A program made the position numbers and the translations under genes. Of a stretch of 64,000 nt of DNA, positions 57,646-64,000 are shown piece after piece. The stretch lies in the NCBI GenBank assembly GCA_016791265.1, contig JAEUMY010000022.1, forward strand, positions 186,001-250,000. Reading direction: 5' to 3'. This DNA comes from Betaproteobacteria bacterium. Lineage in GTDB: Bacteria > Pseudomonadota > Gammaproteobacteria > Burkholderiales > Usitatibacteraceae. How positions within the stretch are numbered: position 1 is the first letter of the stretch; the number at the start of each line of letters is the position of its first letter. The notes beneath the pieces are model-generated. The model did no database searches. It was not told where the DNA came from and was given only the letters and a program-made list of their open reading frames with translations.

Positions 57646-58647
57646 ATGCGCTACCGCAGACTGGGCAAGAGCCCGCTGAAAGTATCCGAACTGTGTCTGG
57701 GCACGATGATGTTCGGCGACCAGACCGACATCGCCAAAGCCCGCCGCATCACCGACCACGCGCGCGAACACGGGGTGAATTTCATCGACACCGCCGACGT
57801 GTACACCAAGGGCGCCTCGGAAACCATGGTGGGCGAGCTCATCAAGCACCAGCGCCACGACTGGATTCTCGCCACCAAGCTGGGCAACAAGATGAGCGAC
57901 CGCCCCAACGAGTGCGAATATTCGCGTGCCTGGGTGCTGCGCGAATGCGAAGCCAGCCTGAAGCGGCTGGACACGGATCACATCGACATCTATTACCTGC
58001 ATCGCGACTTCAACGGCATGGACCTTGAGGAGCCGTTGCGTGCAGTCGAACAGTTGCTGCGCGACGGCAAGATCCGCTACTGGGGGGTGTCCAACTTCCG
58101 CGGCTGGCGCATCGCCGAGGTGGCGAACCTGGCGAAGCAATTCAACATGCCAGGCCCGGTCGTCTGCCAGCCCTATTACAACCTCGTGAACCGCCAGCCC
58201 GAAGGGGAAATCCTGCCCGCGTGTGTACACCACGGCATAGGCGTTGTCCCCTACAGCCCTATCGCGCGCGGGGTGCTGTCGGGCAAATACACGCCCGGGA
58301 GCAAGCCTGCCGAAGGCACACGTGCAGGCCGCGGCGACAAGCGCATCCTGGAAACCGAGTTTCGCGATGAGTCGCTCGTCATCGCGCAGAAGCTGGCTGC
58401 GCACTGCAAAGCGAAGGCTGTCGCCATGACGCATTTCGCCACGGCCTGGGTGCTGGCGCATCACGCGGTGTCATCCGTGATCGCAGGTCCACGCACCTTC
58501 GAACAATGGACCGACTACCTCGGCGCATTGACGGTGAACATCACGCCCGACGATGAAGCCTTCGTCGATGCGTTGGTCGCACCGGGCCATCCGTCCACGC
58601 CGGGCTACAACGATCCGGCCTACCCGCTGCCAGGCCGGCATGGCTAA
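57646..58647 (+). CDS. Aldo/keto reductase
   Basis: A 333-residue NADPH-dependent oxidoreductase of the TIM-barrel AKR family. It has the catalytic Asp/Tyr/Lys/His in FIDTADVYTKGASE, LATKLGNK and YYLHRDFNG, and the cofactor-binding SPIARGVLSGKYTPG and SVIAGPRTFEQ. The start at 57646 follows GGGGGAAC; an ATG at 57631 is alternative. It overlaps the acetyltransferase gene by 8 bases. Confidence 0.93.
   Translation: MRYRRLGKSPLKVSELCLGTMMFGDQTDIAKARRITDHAREHGVNFIDTADVYTKGASETMVGELIKHQRHDWILATKLGNKMSDRPNECEYSRAWVLRECEASLKRLDTDHIDIYYLHRDFNGMDLEEPLRAVEQLLRDGKIRYWGVSNFRGWRIAEVANLAKQFNMPGPVVCQPYYNLVNRQPEGEILPACVHHGIGVVPYSPIARGVLSGKYTPGSKPAEGTRAGRGDKRILETEFRDESLVIAQKLAAHCKAKAVAMTHFATAWVLAHHAVSSVIAGPRTFEQWTDYLGALTVNITPDDEAFVDALVAPGHPSTPGYNDPAYPLPGRHG
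57914..57925. repeat. GCGAATATTCGC palindrome (coding)
   Basis: In the aldo/keto reductase gene, read as Glu-Tyr-Ser. Confidence 0.95.
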
Positions 58648-59227
58648 CCTGTACGCAAGCTTGTTCACGGTACGCGGGCTCACTGCCTGCGAGCTGACCG
58701 AGGACGAGCTGCCCGCGCTACAGGCCTTCTTCGAAGCCAATCCGCTTTACTTCGAGTCGGTCAACGGCGAGCCGCCGGGTCCCGACACGGCGCGCGAAAC
58801 TCTTGACGACGCACCGCCTCCGGAAATGTCGTTCTCGAAGAAATTTCTGATCGGATTCCATGACGAGCATGATCGACTGGTGGGTGTGGCCGAGATCGTC
58901 TCGAACCTGTTGGCGCGCGGCGTCTGGCACATCGGCCTCTTCATCGTCGAAACATCACGCCACGGCAATGGCGATGCGCAGGCACTGCACGACGCGCTGG
59001 TCCATTGGTGCTTGCTGCAAGGCGTGCAATGGATGCGGCTCGGCGTGGTCGAGGGCAACATCCGCGCCGAGCGCTTCTGGGTGCAGCGCGGCTACATCGA
59101 GACCCGAAAGCGCCACGGCCTCGTGATGGGACAACGCACCAACACCGTCCGCGTGATGATGAAACCGTTGGCCGGCGGCACCATAGAGGAATATCTCGCC
59201 CTGGTGCCGCGCGACCGCCCGGACTGA
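58640..59227 (+). CDS. GNAT-family N-acetyltransferase
   Basis: A 195-residue acetyltransferase. The core runs WHIGLFIVETSRHGNGDAQAL and GVVEGNIRAERFWVQRGYIE, typical of the GNAT beta4-alpha3 unit and the final strand. The acetyl-CoA loop RHGNGDA is a variant of the usual QxxGxG/A. The acceptor is unknown. It overlaps the reductase gene by 8 bases, so they are likely cotranscribed. Confidence 0.85.
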   Translation: MANLYASLFTVRGLTACELTEDELPALQAFFEANPLYFESVNGEPPGPDTARETLDDAPPPEMSFSKKFLIGFHDEHDRLVGVAEIVSNLLARGVWHIGLFIVETSRHGNGDAQALHDALVHWCLLQGVQWMRLGVVEGNIRAERFWVQRGYIETRKRHGLVMGQRTNTVRVMMKPLAGGTIEEYLALVPRDRPD

Positions 59228-59839
59228 TCAGTCCGACCTGCGACCTTTGCGCGCCAACGCCGGCGCAGGACTGCTCTTCACCGCCGCCTGCAACAGCTTC
59301 ATGAACGCGTGTGCGTCGCGCGGCGCCTGCTTCGCCTCGCGGCGATACACGCGGCCATCTTGCGTGCGCCAGAGCAGCTTCGCGTTCACCAGTTCGCGCC
59401 TGAGCGTCACCGGATCATCGAAGGTGTTGAACGCGGCGAAGTAGCGCGTGACGTCGGCCTCGGTGAGATCGCGACTGGCCGGTAGCCGCATCCACAGCCC
59501 CCACAGCGCCAACTGCTGCACCGCGTACTGCGTGGGCCAGCGGGTGAGACGGCCGGCCGTGTCGAAGTGGGACAGCGCGCGTTGAGTCACCTTTGGGATG
59601 TCGGGACTGCGTGGTGGAGCTATGGGCTGCGGCACATCCGGCCCCGCGAGCGACGCGGCGCGATTGGCTGCGCTCGCCTTCAGCGCCTGATAGCTGCGGT
59701 GCCCGGCACTGCGTGCAAGGAGATTGAGCAGCGTGAGATGGCTGGGTGTTTCCTTGACGTGAGCGAGCTGCGCACGCAGGGATTTGCAGAACTGCGAGAT
59801 ATCGTCCGCATAAAGGGGGACGATTTCGGAACGAGACAT
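59228..59839 (-). CDS. DUF2087-domain protein
   Basis: A 203-residue protein. The N-terminal helical part is SRSEIVPLYADDISQFCKSL and LLNLLARSAGHRSYQAL; the C-terminal DUF2087 has ADVTRYFAAFNTFDDPVTLRRELVNAKLLWRT with variation. DUF2087 is often joined to transcriptional regulators, so a DNA-linked role is possible. The start at 59839 was chosen because the region upstream is unconserved. It is convergent with the GNAT gene, with adjacent stop codons. Confidence 0.78.
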   Translation of the reverse strand: MSRSEIVPLYADDISQFCKSLRAQLAHVKETPSHLTLLNLLARSAGHRSYQALKASAANRAASLAGPDVPQPIAPPRSPDIPKVTQRALSHFDTAGRLTRWPTQYAVQQLALWGLWMRLPASRDLTEADVTRYFAAFNTFDDPVTLRRELVNAKLLWRTQDGRVYRREAKQAPRDAHAFMKLLQAAVKSSPAPALARKGRRSD

Positions 59840-59965
59840 GGTTGACTCCTGCGCGCCCCCGATGAGGTTCAGGGCGAATGCTGGGGTTGCCGACTTGCAG
59901 CAGGGCGCGCTCAGAGTTGGAAAACACGAGTCACACACTGACGGGATTGCGGGCAGGTTTAGCTT

Positions 59966-59977
59966 GCGAAATTTCGC
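59966..59977. repeat. Related palindrome GCGAAATTTCGC
   Basis: Same outer half-sites as the main palindrome but with the centre AATATT changed to AAATTT. Intergenic (59840-60088). Confidence 0.5.
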
Positions 59978-60088
59978 ACGGCAACGCCTGGGTGAACTGC
60001 CGACCGACGCGGATTGTAGGTGACAGCACTGCCGTGATGCAAGCAGATATGGTTCAATGCCGCGTCCCGACTACACCGCGAGAACCCC

Positions 60089-61009
60089 ATGGCCGGATCC
60101 AGCTTGTTTGCCCTGATTGACGACATCGCCACCCTGCTCGACGACGTGGCGGTCATGACCAAGGTGGCCGCCAAGAAAACCGCCGGCGTGCTGGGCGACG
60201 ACCTCGCGCTCAATGCGCAGCAGGTGGCCGGCGTGAATGCCGACCGCGAACTGCCCGTGGTGTGGGCGGTGGCAAAGGGCTCAGCCATCAACAAGGCCAT
60301 CCTGGTGCCAGCGGCACTCGCCATCAGCGTGATCGCGCCTTGGGCCATCATTCCGCTGCTGATGATCGGCGGCGCGTTCCTGTGCTTTGAAGGCTTTGAG
60401 AAGCTGGCCCACAAGTTCCTCCACTCCAAGGCGGAAGACGACGCGCATCACAAGGAGGTCGTGGAGGCCATTGCCAACCCGGCCGTGGACATGGTTCAGT
60501 TTGAAAAGGACAAGATCAAGGGCGCCATCCGCACCGACTTCATTCTTTCAGCGGAAATCATCGTGATCAGTCTGGGCACGGTGGCTGCGGCTTCGTTCGG
60601 CAAGCAGGTCGTGGTGCTGGTGGGCATCAGCGTGCTGATGACCGTCGGTGTTTATGGCCTCGTCGCGGCCATCGTGAAGCTGGACGACTTCGGGCTGCAT
60701 CTCGTTGAAAAGGGCGGTGCGGCGGCTGGTTTGGGAAAAGGCATTCTGGCTGCTGCGCCGTGGCTCATGAAAACGTTGTCCGTTGTCGGCACCGCGGCCA
60801 TGTTCATGGTGGGCGGCCATATTCTGACTGAGGGTATCCCGGTCGTGCATCACTGGATCGAAGGGGTGACGAAGGGCATGGGCGGTTTCATGGCTGGTCT
60901 CACGTCCACTGGTCTCGATGCGCTGTTCGGCATCGTCGCCGGCGCGGTAGTGTTGGCTGTTGTGACGCTGGCTCAGAAACTCTTCAAGCGCGCGCCCGCC
61001 GCAGCCTGA
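60089..61009 (+). CDS. DUF808-family inner-membrane protein (YedI-like)
   Basis: A 306-residue protein: [39 protein letters not shown], then five or so membrane helices with [17 protein letters not shown]. This matches the DUF808/YedI family from end to end. Function is unknown. It stands alone, convergent with yaiI. Confidence 0.93.
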   Translation: MAGSSLFALIDDIATLLDDVAVMTKVAAKKTAGVLGDDLALNAQQVAGVNADRELPVVWAVAKGSAINKAILVPAALAISVIAPWAIIPLLMIGGAFLCFEGFEKLAHKFLHSKAEDDAHHKEVVEAIANPAVDMVQFEKDKIKGAIRTDFILSAEIIVISLGTVAAASFGKQVVVLVGISVLMTVGVYGLVAAIVKLDDFGLHLVEKGGAAAGLGKGILAAAPWLMKTLSVVGTAAMFMVGGHILTEGIPVVHHWIEGVTKGMGGFMAGLTSTGLDALFGIVAGAVVLAVVTLAQKLFKRAPAAA

Positions 61010-61018
61010 TCACTCACT

Positions 61019-61465
61019 TCATCGCTGCTTCGCCAGCCAGCGATCCAACTGGTTGGCGAACGCCTGACGGTCCGCGTTGCTGAACGCAGCAGGACCGCCA
61101 CCTTCCACCCCTGCTGAACGCATCTCTTCCATGAAGTTGCGCATGGCGAGATGCTCCTTCACGTTCTCCGCCGTGTAGAACGTGCCGCGTGGATTGAGCG
61201 CTACGCCGCCACGATCGATCACCTGTGCCGCCAGCGGCACATCCGCCGTCACCACCAGATCGCCGGGCTTCATCTCGCCCGCGATGTGATCGTCCGCAAC
61301 ATCGAATCCGCGCGGCACCTGGATGCTGCGAATATTCGCACTGGGCGGGACGCGCAAGAGCTTGTTGGCGACAAGCGTGAGCGGCGTGCCGGTGCGATCA
61401 GCGGCACGAAAGAGAATTTCTTTGATCACCGCCGGACACGCATCGCCGTCAACCCAGATGTGCAT
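61019..61465 (-). CDS. YaiI/YqxD family protein (DUF188)
   Basis: A 148-residue protein of UPF0178. It begins [18 protein letters not shown] and has [33 protein letters not shown], with the acidic cluster of a PIN-like nuclease. The usual start of the family. A palindrome copy is read as Ala-Asn-Ile-Arg at residues 43-46. Confidence 0.93.
   Translation of the reverse strand: MHIWVDGDACPAVIKEILFRAADRTGTPLTLVANKLLRVPPSANIRSIQVPRGFDVADDHIAGEMKPGDLVVTADVPLAAQVIDRGGVALNPRGTFYTAENVKEHLAMRNFMEEMRSAGVEGGGPAAFSNADRQAFANQLDRWLAKQR
61328..61339. repeat. GCGAATATTCGC palindrome (coding)
   Basis: In the YaiI family gene, read as Ala-Asn-Ile-Arg. Confidence 0.95.
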
Positions 61466-61493
61466 GAAATTCTCGCTTCAGCGTCGAACAATC

Positions 61494-61597
61494 CCCTCCA
61501 CCTTCAAGGGGGAGGATGGGAGGGGGATGGGGTTCAACTTGTGTCTGCTCAAGCGAGACCCATCCCCACCCTTGCCCTCCCCTTGAAGGGGAGGGAA
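61494..61597. repeat. Long imperfect inverted repeat (CCTTCAAGGGG type)
   Basis: The left arm contains CCTTCAAGGGGGAGG and GGGATGGGG; the right arm is its reverse complement in reverse order with few mismatches. The arms are about 40 bases each around a 20-25-base loop. It lies between two genes transcribed leftward. It looks like a REP/BIME-type intergenic element, and could form a large cruciform or RNA stem. Confidence 0.75.
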
Positions 61598-61607
61598 TGA
61601 GCGCAAC

Positions 61608-63080
61608 TCAACGCCCTTTGTTGCCACCACCACGAAACAGCGCAGGCGTCTTCGGTCCGCTGCGCGCGCCTCCTACTGCGCCAAAGGAACGAACCTGCGC
61701 GGGCTTGCCCGAACTCGAGCCCGACGCAGGCTGACGCGGCGTGCCCTGCTTTCCTTTCGCATTGGGCGGCTTACCGCCTTGCGGCTTGGCTGCGGGTGGT
61801 GCGGCGTGTTTGCTCTTTCCATGCTGCTGACTGTCTCTCGGTGCGCGCTGCCCCTGTTTCTGGCCGTGGCCCCGGCCTCCGCCGCCGCGTCCCTGGCGAT
61901 GCTCGAACGAACGCAGCTGGATGGGCTGCGCCTTGTCGTTGGGATCAGGCTCGAAGCCTTCGATGACTTCCTTCGGAATCTCGCGTCTGATGAGCCGCTC
62001 GATGTCGCGTAGATAACCTGCTTCATCGATGCACACCAGCGACACGGCTTCGCCTTCCGCGCCCGCGCGACCGGTGCGGCCGATGCGATGCACATAGTCC
62101 TCGGGCACGTTGGGCAGCTCGTAGTTCACCACGTGTGGCAACTGGTCGATGTCGATGCCGCGTGCGGCGATGTCGGTGGCCACCAGCACCTGGAGTTCGC
62201 CCGACTTGAACTCGGAGAGCGCCCGCGTGCGCGCACCCTGGCTCTTGTTGCCATGGATGGCGAGTGCGGTGATGTCGTCCTTGCCGAGTTGCTCGGCGAG
62301 GCGGTTGGCGCCGTGCTTGGTGCGCGTGAACACCAGCACCTGGAACCACTTGTTCGACTTGATAAGGTGGGACAGCAGCTCGCGCTTGCGGTCGCGGCTC
62401 ACCGGATGGATCTTCTGGACGATGAGATCCGCTGTCGCGTTGCGGCGAGCGACTTCGATCAGCGCGGGTGATTTGAGCAGACTGTCAGCCAGCGCCTTGA
62501 TGTCGTCGGAGAACGTGGCGGAGAAGAGCAGGTTCTGGCGCTCCTTCGGCAGCAGTTTCAGCACACGCTTGATGTCGTGGATGAAGCCCATGTCGAGCAT
62601 GCGGTCGGCTTCGTCCAGCACCAGGAATTCCACGTGGTTCAGATTGATGGTGCCCTGACCACAATGGTCGAGCAGGCGGCCGGGCGTCGCGACGACAATG
62701 TCCACGCCACTGCGCAGTTGCGAAATCTGCGGGTTGATGCCCACGCCCCCGAACATCACCATGGATTTCAGGCCGCTGTACTTGCCATACACGCGGACAC
62801 TCTCCTCCACCTGCGCCGCGAGCTCGCGGGTGGGCGTGAGGATGAGCGCGCGGATGTTGGGCTTCTGGTTACGCTGCACCGGTGCGGCCATGAGGCGCTG
62901 CAGCATGGGCAGGACAAAGCCCGCCGTCTTGCCGGTGCCCGTCTGGGCGCCGGCCATGAGATCGCCGCCCGCCAGCACGGCTGGAATGGCCTGCGTCTGG
63001 ATGGGCGTGGGTTGACTGTAGCCGTGCTCGTTGACAGCACGAACCAAGACCTCGGAGAGGCCGAGTGTTGCAAATGACAT
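61608..63080 (-). CDS. rhlE: DEAD-box RNA helicase (RhlE type)
   Basis: A 490-residue RNA helicase. Motifs: Q motif [23 protein letters not shown], Ia [45 protein letters not shown] and [13 protein letters not shown] basic Gly/Gln/Lys-rich tail from residue 380 is likely used for RNA binding. RhlE-like helicases remodel ribosome assembly intermediates and mRNA. The ATG at 63080 was chosen. The upstream leader is about 150 bases and contains two palindromes. Confidence 0.95.
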   Translation of the reverse strand: MSFATLGLSEVLVRAVNEHGYSQPTPIQTQAIPAVLAGGDLMAGAQTGTGKTAGFVLPMLQRLMAAPVQRNQKPNIRALILTPTRELAAQVEESVRVYGKYSGLKSMVMFGGVGINPQISQLRSGVDIVVATPGRLLDHCGQGTINLNHVEFLVLDEADRMLDMGFIHDIKRVLKLLPKERQNLLFSATFSDDIKALADSLLKSPALIEVARRNATADLIVQKIHPVSRDRKRELLSHLIKSNKWFQVLVFTRTKHGANRLAEQLGKDDITALAIHGNKSQGARTRALSEFKSGELQVLVATDIAARGIDIDQLPHVVNYELPNVPEDYVHRIGRTGRAGAEGEAVSLVCIDEAGYLRDIERLIRREIPKEVIEGFEPDPNDKAQPIQLRSFEHRQGRGGGGRGHGQKQGQRAPRDSQQHGKSKHAAPPAAKPQGGKPPNAKGKQGTPRQPASGSSSGKPAQVRSFGAVGGARSGPKTPALFRGGGNKGR

Positions 63081-63106
63081 TTGGATTTTTCTTTCACGGC
63101 GCCACT

Positions 63107-63118
63107 GCGAATATTCGC
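63107..63118. repeat. GCGAATATTCGC palindrome
   Basis: In the rhlE 5' leader, 27 bases before its ATG. Confidence 0.95.
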
Positions 63119-63239
63119 GTGACACCATTTGATCGACCTGCTTCCCGGGGCGGGAACCAGTCTCAGGAGCGATACAGCTTGGGGAAGGTCAGAATTGACG
63201 CGCAGCGTGGGGACTGGACTTCAGGCTGCATGGGGCCGA

Positions 63240-63268
63240 ATTATACGGGGGGACCGTCTGCCGCACCA
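63240..63268 (-). promoter_or_regulatory. rhlE promoter (candidate)
   Basis: Reverse strand TGGTGC, 17 bases, TATAAT. The -10 is perfect and the -35 is weak. A palindrome (63269-63280) directly abuts the -35. Confidence 0.55.
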
Positions 63269-63280
63269 GCGAATATTCGC
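63269..63280. repeat. GCGAATATTCGC palindrome
   Basis: Immediately upstream of the likely rhlE -35 box. Confidence 0.95.
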
Positions 63281-63299
63281 AAGGCAAATCAGCGACCCA

Positions 63300-63860
63300 T
63301 TAGCTCCGGGACATCGCATCACGCAGAGCCGCCGCGCAACGCGTCACCTCCGCCAGTTCTTCCGGCGAATTCATGTGGTCTCTCGCATGCAAAAGGACGG
63401 GGCGCAGCGACTCCACTGACCGCCCGAACCTGCTCATCCAGCCGTAACGCGGAACCATCCACAAGTGGAAGTGGTGCGTCGTGTCTTCGTTGTAGAAATA
63501 GTAAACATGCTCGATGCCCAGCACTTGGCGCTGCTGTACTCGAATGGCATGCACCAACGCCATGAACTCGGCCGCCTCGTCCCCAGTCAGCTCGTCCAGC
63601 GCCTTGATGTGCCGCTTCGACGCCACGATGACCAGGCCCGGAATCGGATAAGCAATGTCCTGATGGGCATGAAAGCCACCGGTCTCGACAATGGTGCCGC
63701 CGAGTGTTGGCCTCTCACCAAGAACAATCGCGCAGCTCAGGCAGCTTGAATCCGTCGTACTCGACTGGTTGACGTGCGCGGGATTCAAGGTGCGAATATT
63801 CGCAGTCAAACCGATCTGGTCAGGCAGCGAGCCGTCCTCTCGATGCGACCGTGCGTTCAA
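63300..63860 (-). CDS. HIT-family protein
   Basis: A histidine-triad-fold protein. The fold is shown by IPGLVIVASKRHIKALDEL, EFMALVHAIRVQQRQVLG and the active-site segment THHFHLWMVPRYG in place of HxHxHxx. A CLSCAIV pair near residue 41 may bind zinc. Members hydrolyse nucleotide phosphoramidates or dinucleoside phosphates. The start is uncertain: the ATG at 63860 overlaps the antitoxin gene by 41 bases, and TTG starts near 63809 or 63788 would remove the overlap and leave or remove the palindrome. Confidence 0.75.
   Translation of the reverse strand: MNARSHREDGSLPDQIGLTANIRTLNPAHVNQSSTTDSSCLSCAIVLGERPTLGGTIVETGGFHAHQDIAYPIPGLVIVASKRHIKALDELTGDEAAEFMALVHAIRVQQRQVLGIEHVYYFYNEDTTHHFHLWMVPRYGWMSRFGRSVESLRPVLLHARDHMNSPEELAEVTRCAAALRDAMSRS
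63792..63803. repeat. GCGAATATTCGC palindrome
   Basis: Between the HigA-like stop codon and the HIT core; coding as Ala-Asn-Ile-Arg only if the HIT gene starts upstream of it. Confidence 0.95.
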
Positions 63861-64000
63861 TATCCTTGCGCGTCGGCAAGGTCTTCAGGTCGTAGCTTGC
63901 TTGCAACGCCAGCCAGGATGCGGCATCGCCGCCGAAGTAGCGAGCCAACCGCGCAGCGGTATCCGCAGTGACGGCCCGCCGCTCCTTCACGACTTCATGG
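63820..64000 (-). CDS. HigA-family antitoxin, C-terminal part
   Basis: The reverse strand gives the end of an XRE-type addiction-module antidote protein: HEVVKERRAVTADTAARLARYF, GGDAASWLALQASYDLKTL, stop at 63820. This is the second half of the helix-turn-helix and the conserved W-LxLQ-YDL segment of HigA/VapI. The 5' part and any HigB toxin lie beyond the right edge. Confidence 0.85.
   Translation of the reverse strand, partial: HEVVKERRAVTADTAARLARYFGGDAASWLALQASYDLKTLPTRKDIERTVASRGRLAA

Overview
The window is a GC-rich (by eye in the mid-60s percent), densely coded bacterial chromosome segment. Gene content and order point to the Betaproteobacteria: an mrp/metG pair with dcd close by, guaB-guaA with tadA and a DUF4124 gene, a ratA-rnfH pair, DnaE1, GlpK, and a FimV-like protein. 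No rRNA, tRNA, phage, transposase or CRISPR array was seen. No lineage below class can be named from sequence alone.

Layout. 0-18 kb: the start of a PLP aminotransferase, a membrane diguanylate cyclase, a secreted GLWW-repeat protein, a TauE-type permease, a DesK/NarL-like two-component pair, a Tat lipoprotein of S41 peptidase type, a two-gene molybdenum hydroxylase, a class C beta-lactamase-like hydrolase, a DUF3617 protein and an M14 carboxypeptidase. This part also holds decayed duplications: a GGDEF tail, a mosaic pseudogene at 8742-9160, and three copies of a small membrane module. 18-22.8 kb: a large sensor diguanylate cyclase, a two-TM potassium channel and an SDR. 22.8-33 kb: housekeeping genes (dcd, mrp, metG, a release-factor-like protein, acyP, dnaE). 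33-41.6 kb: a wax ester synthase/lipase pair, RidA, tadA, guaA and guaB. 41.8-50.5 kb: a FimV-like/PilZ-like pair, a tight operon GNAT-pncC-ratA-rnfH, and a MoaD-like protein with a BNR-repeat protein. 50.5-64 kb: glpK, an RND efflux pair, an aldo/keto reductase, DUF808, YaiI, RhlE, HIT and the end of a HigA antitoxin.

The most unusual signal is a 12-bp perfect palindrome, GCGAATATTCGC, present 30 times in 64 kb, plus six near copies. It lies on no fixed period, in intergenic DNA (13) and inside coding sequence (17), where it is read as Ala-Asn-Ile-Arg, Arg-Ile-Phe-Ala or Glu-Tyr-Ser. It has an AT-rich core in a GC-rich genome, so chance expectation is far below one copy. This resembles the HIP1 palindrome of cyanobacteria in style but not in sequence. 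Two copies sit one base before start codons, one overlaps a start codon, and one abuts a likely -35 box. It may be a site for a nucleoid, methylation, repair or uptake system that is not encoded in this window.
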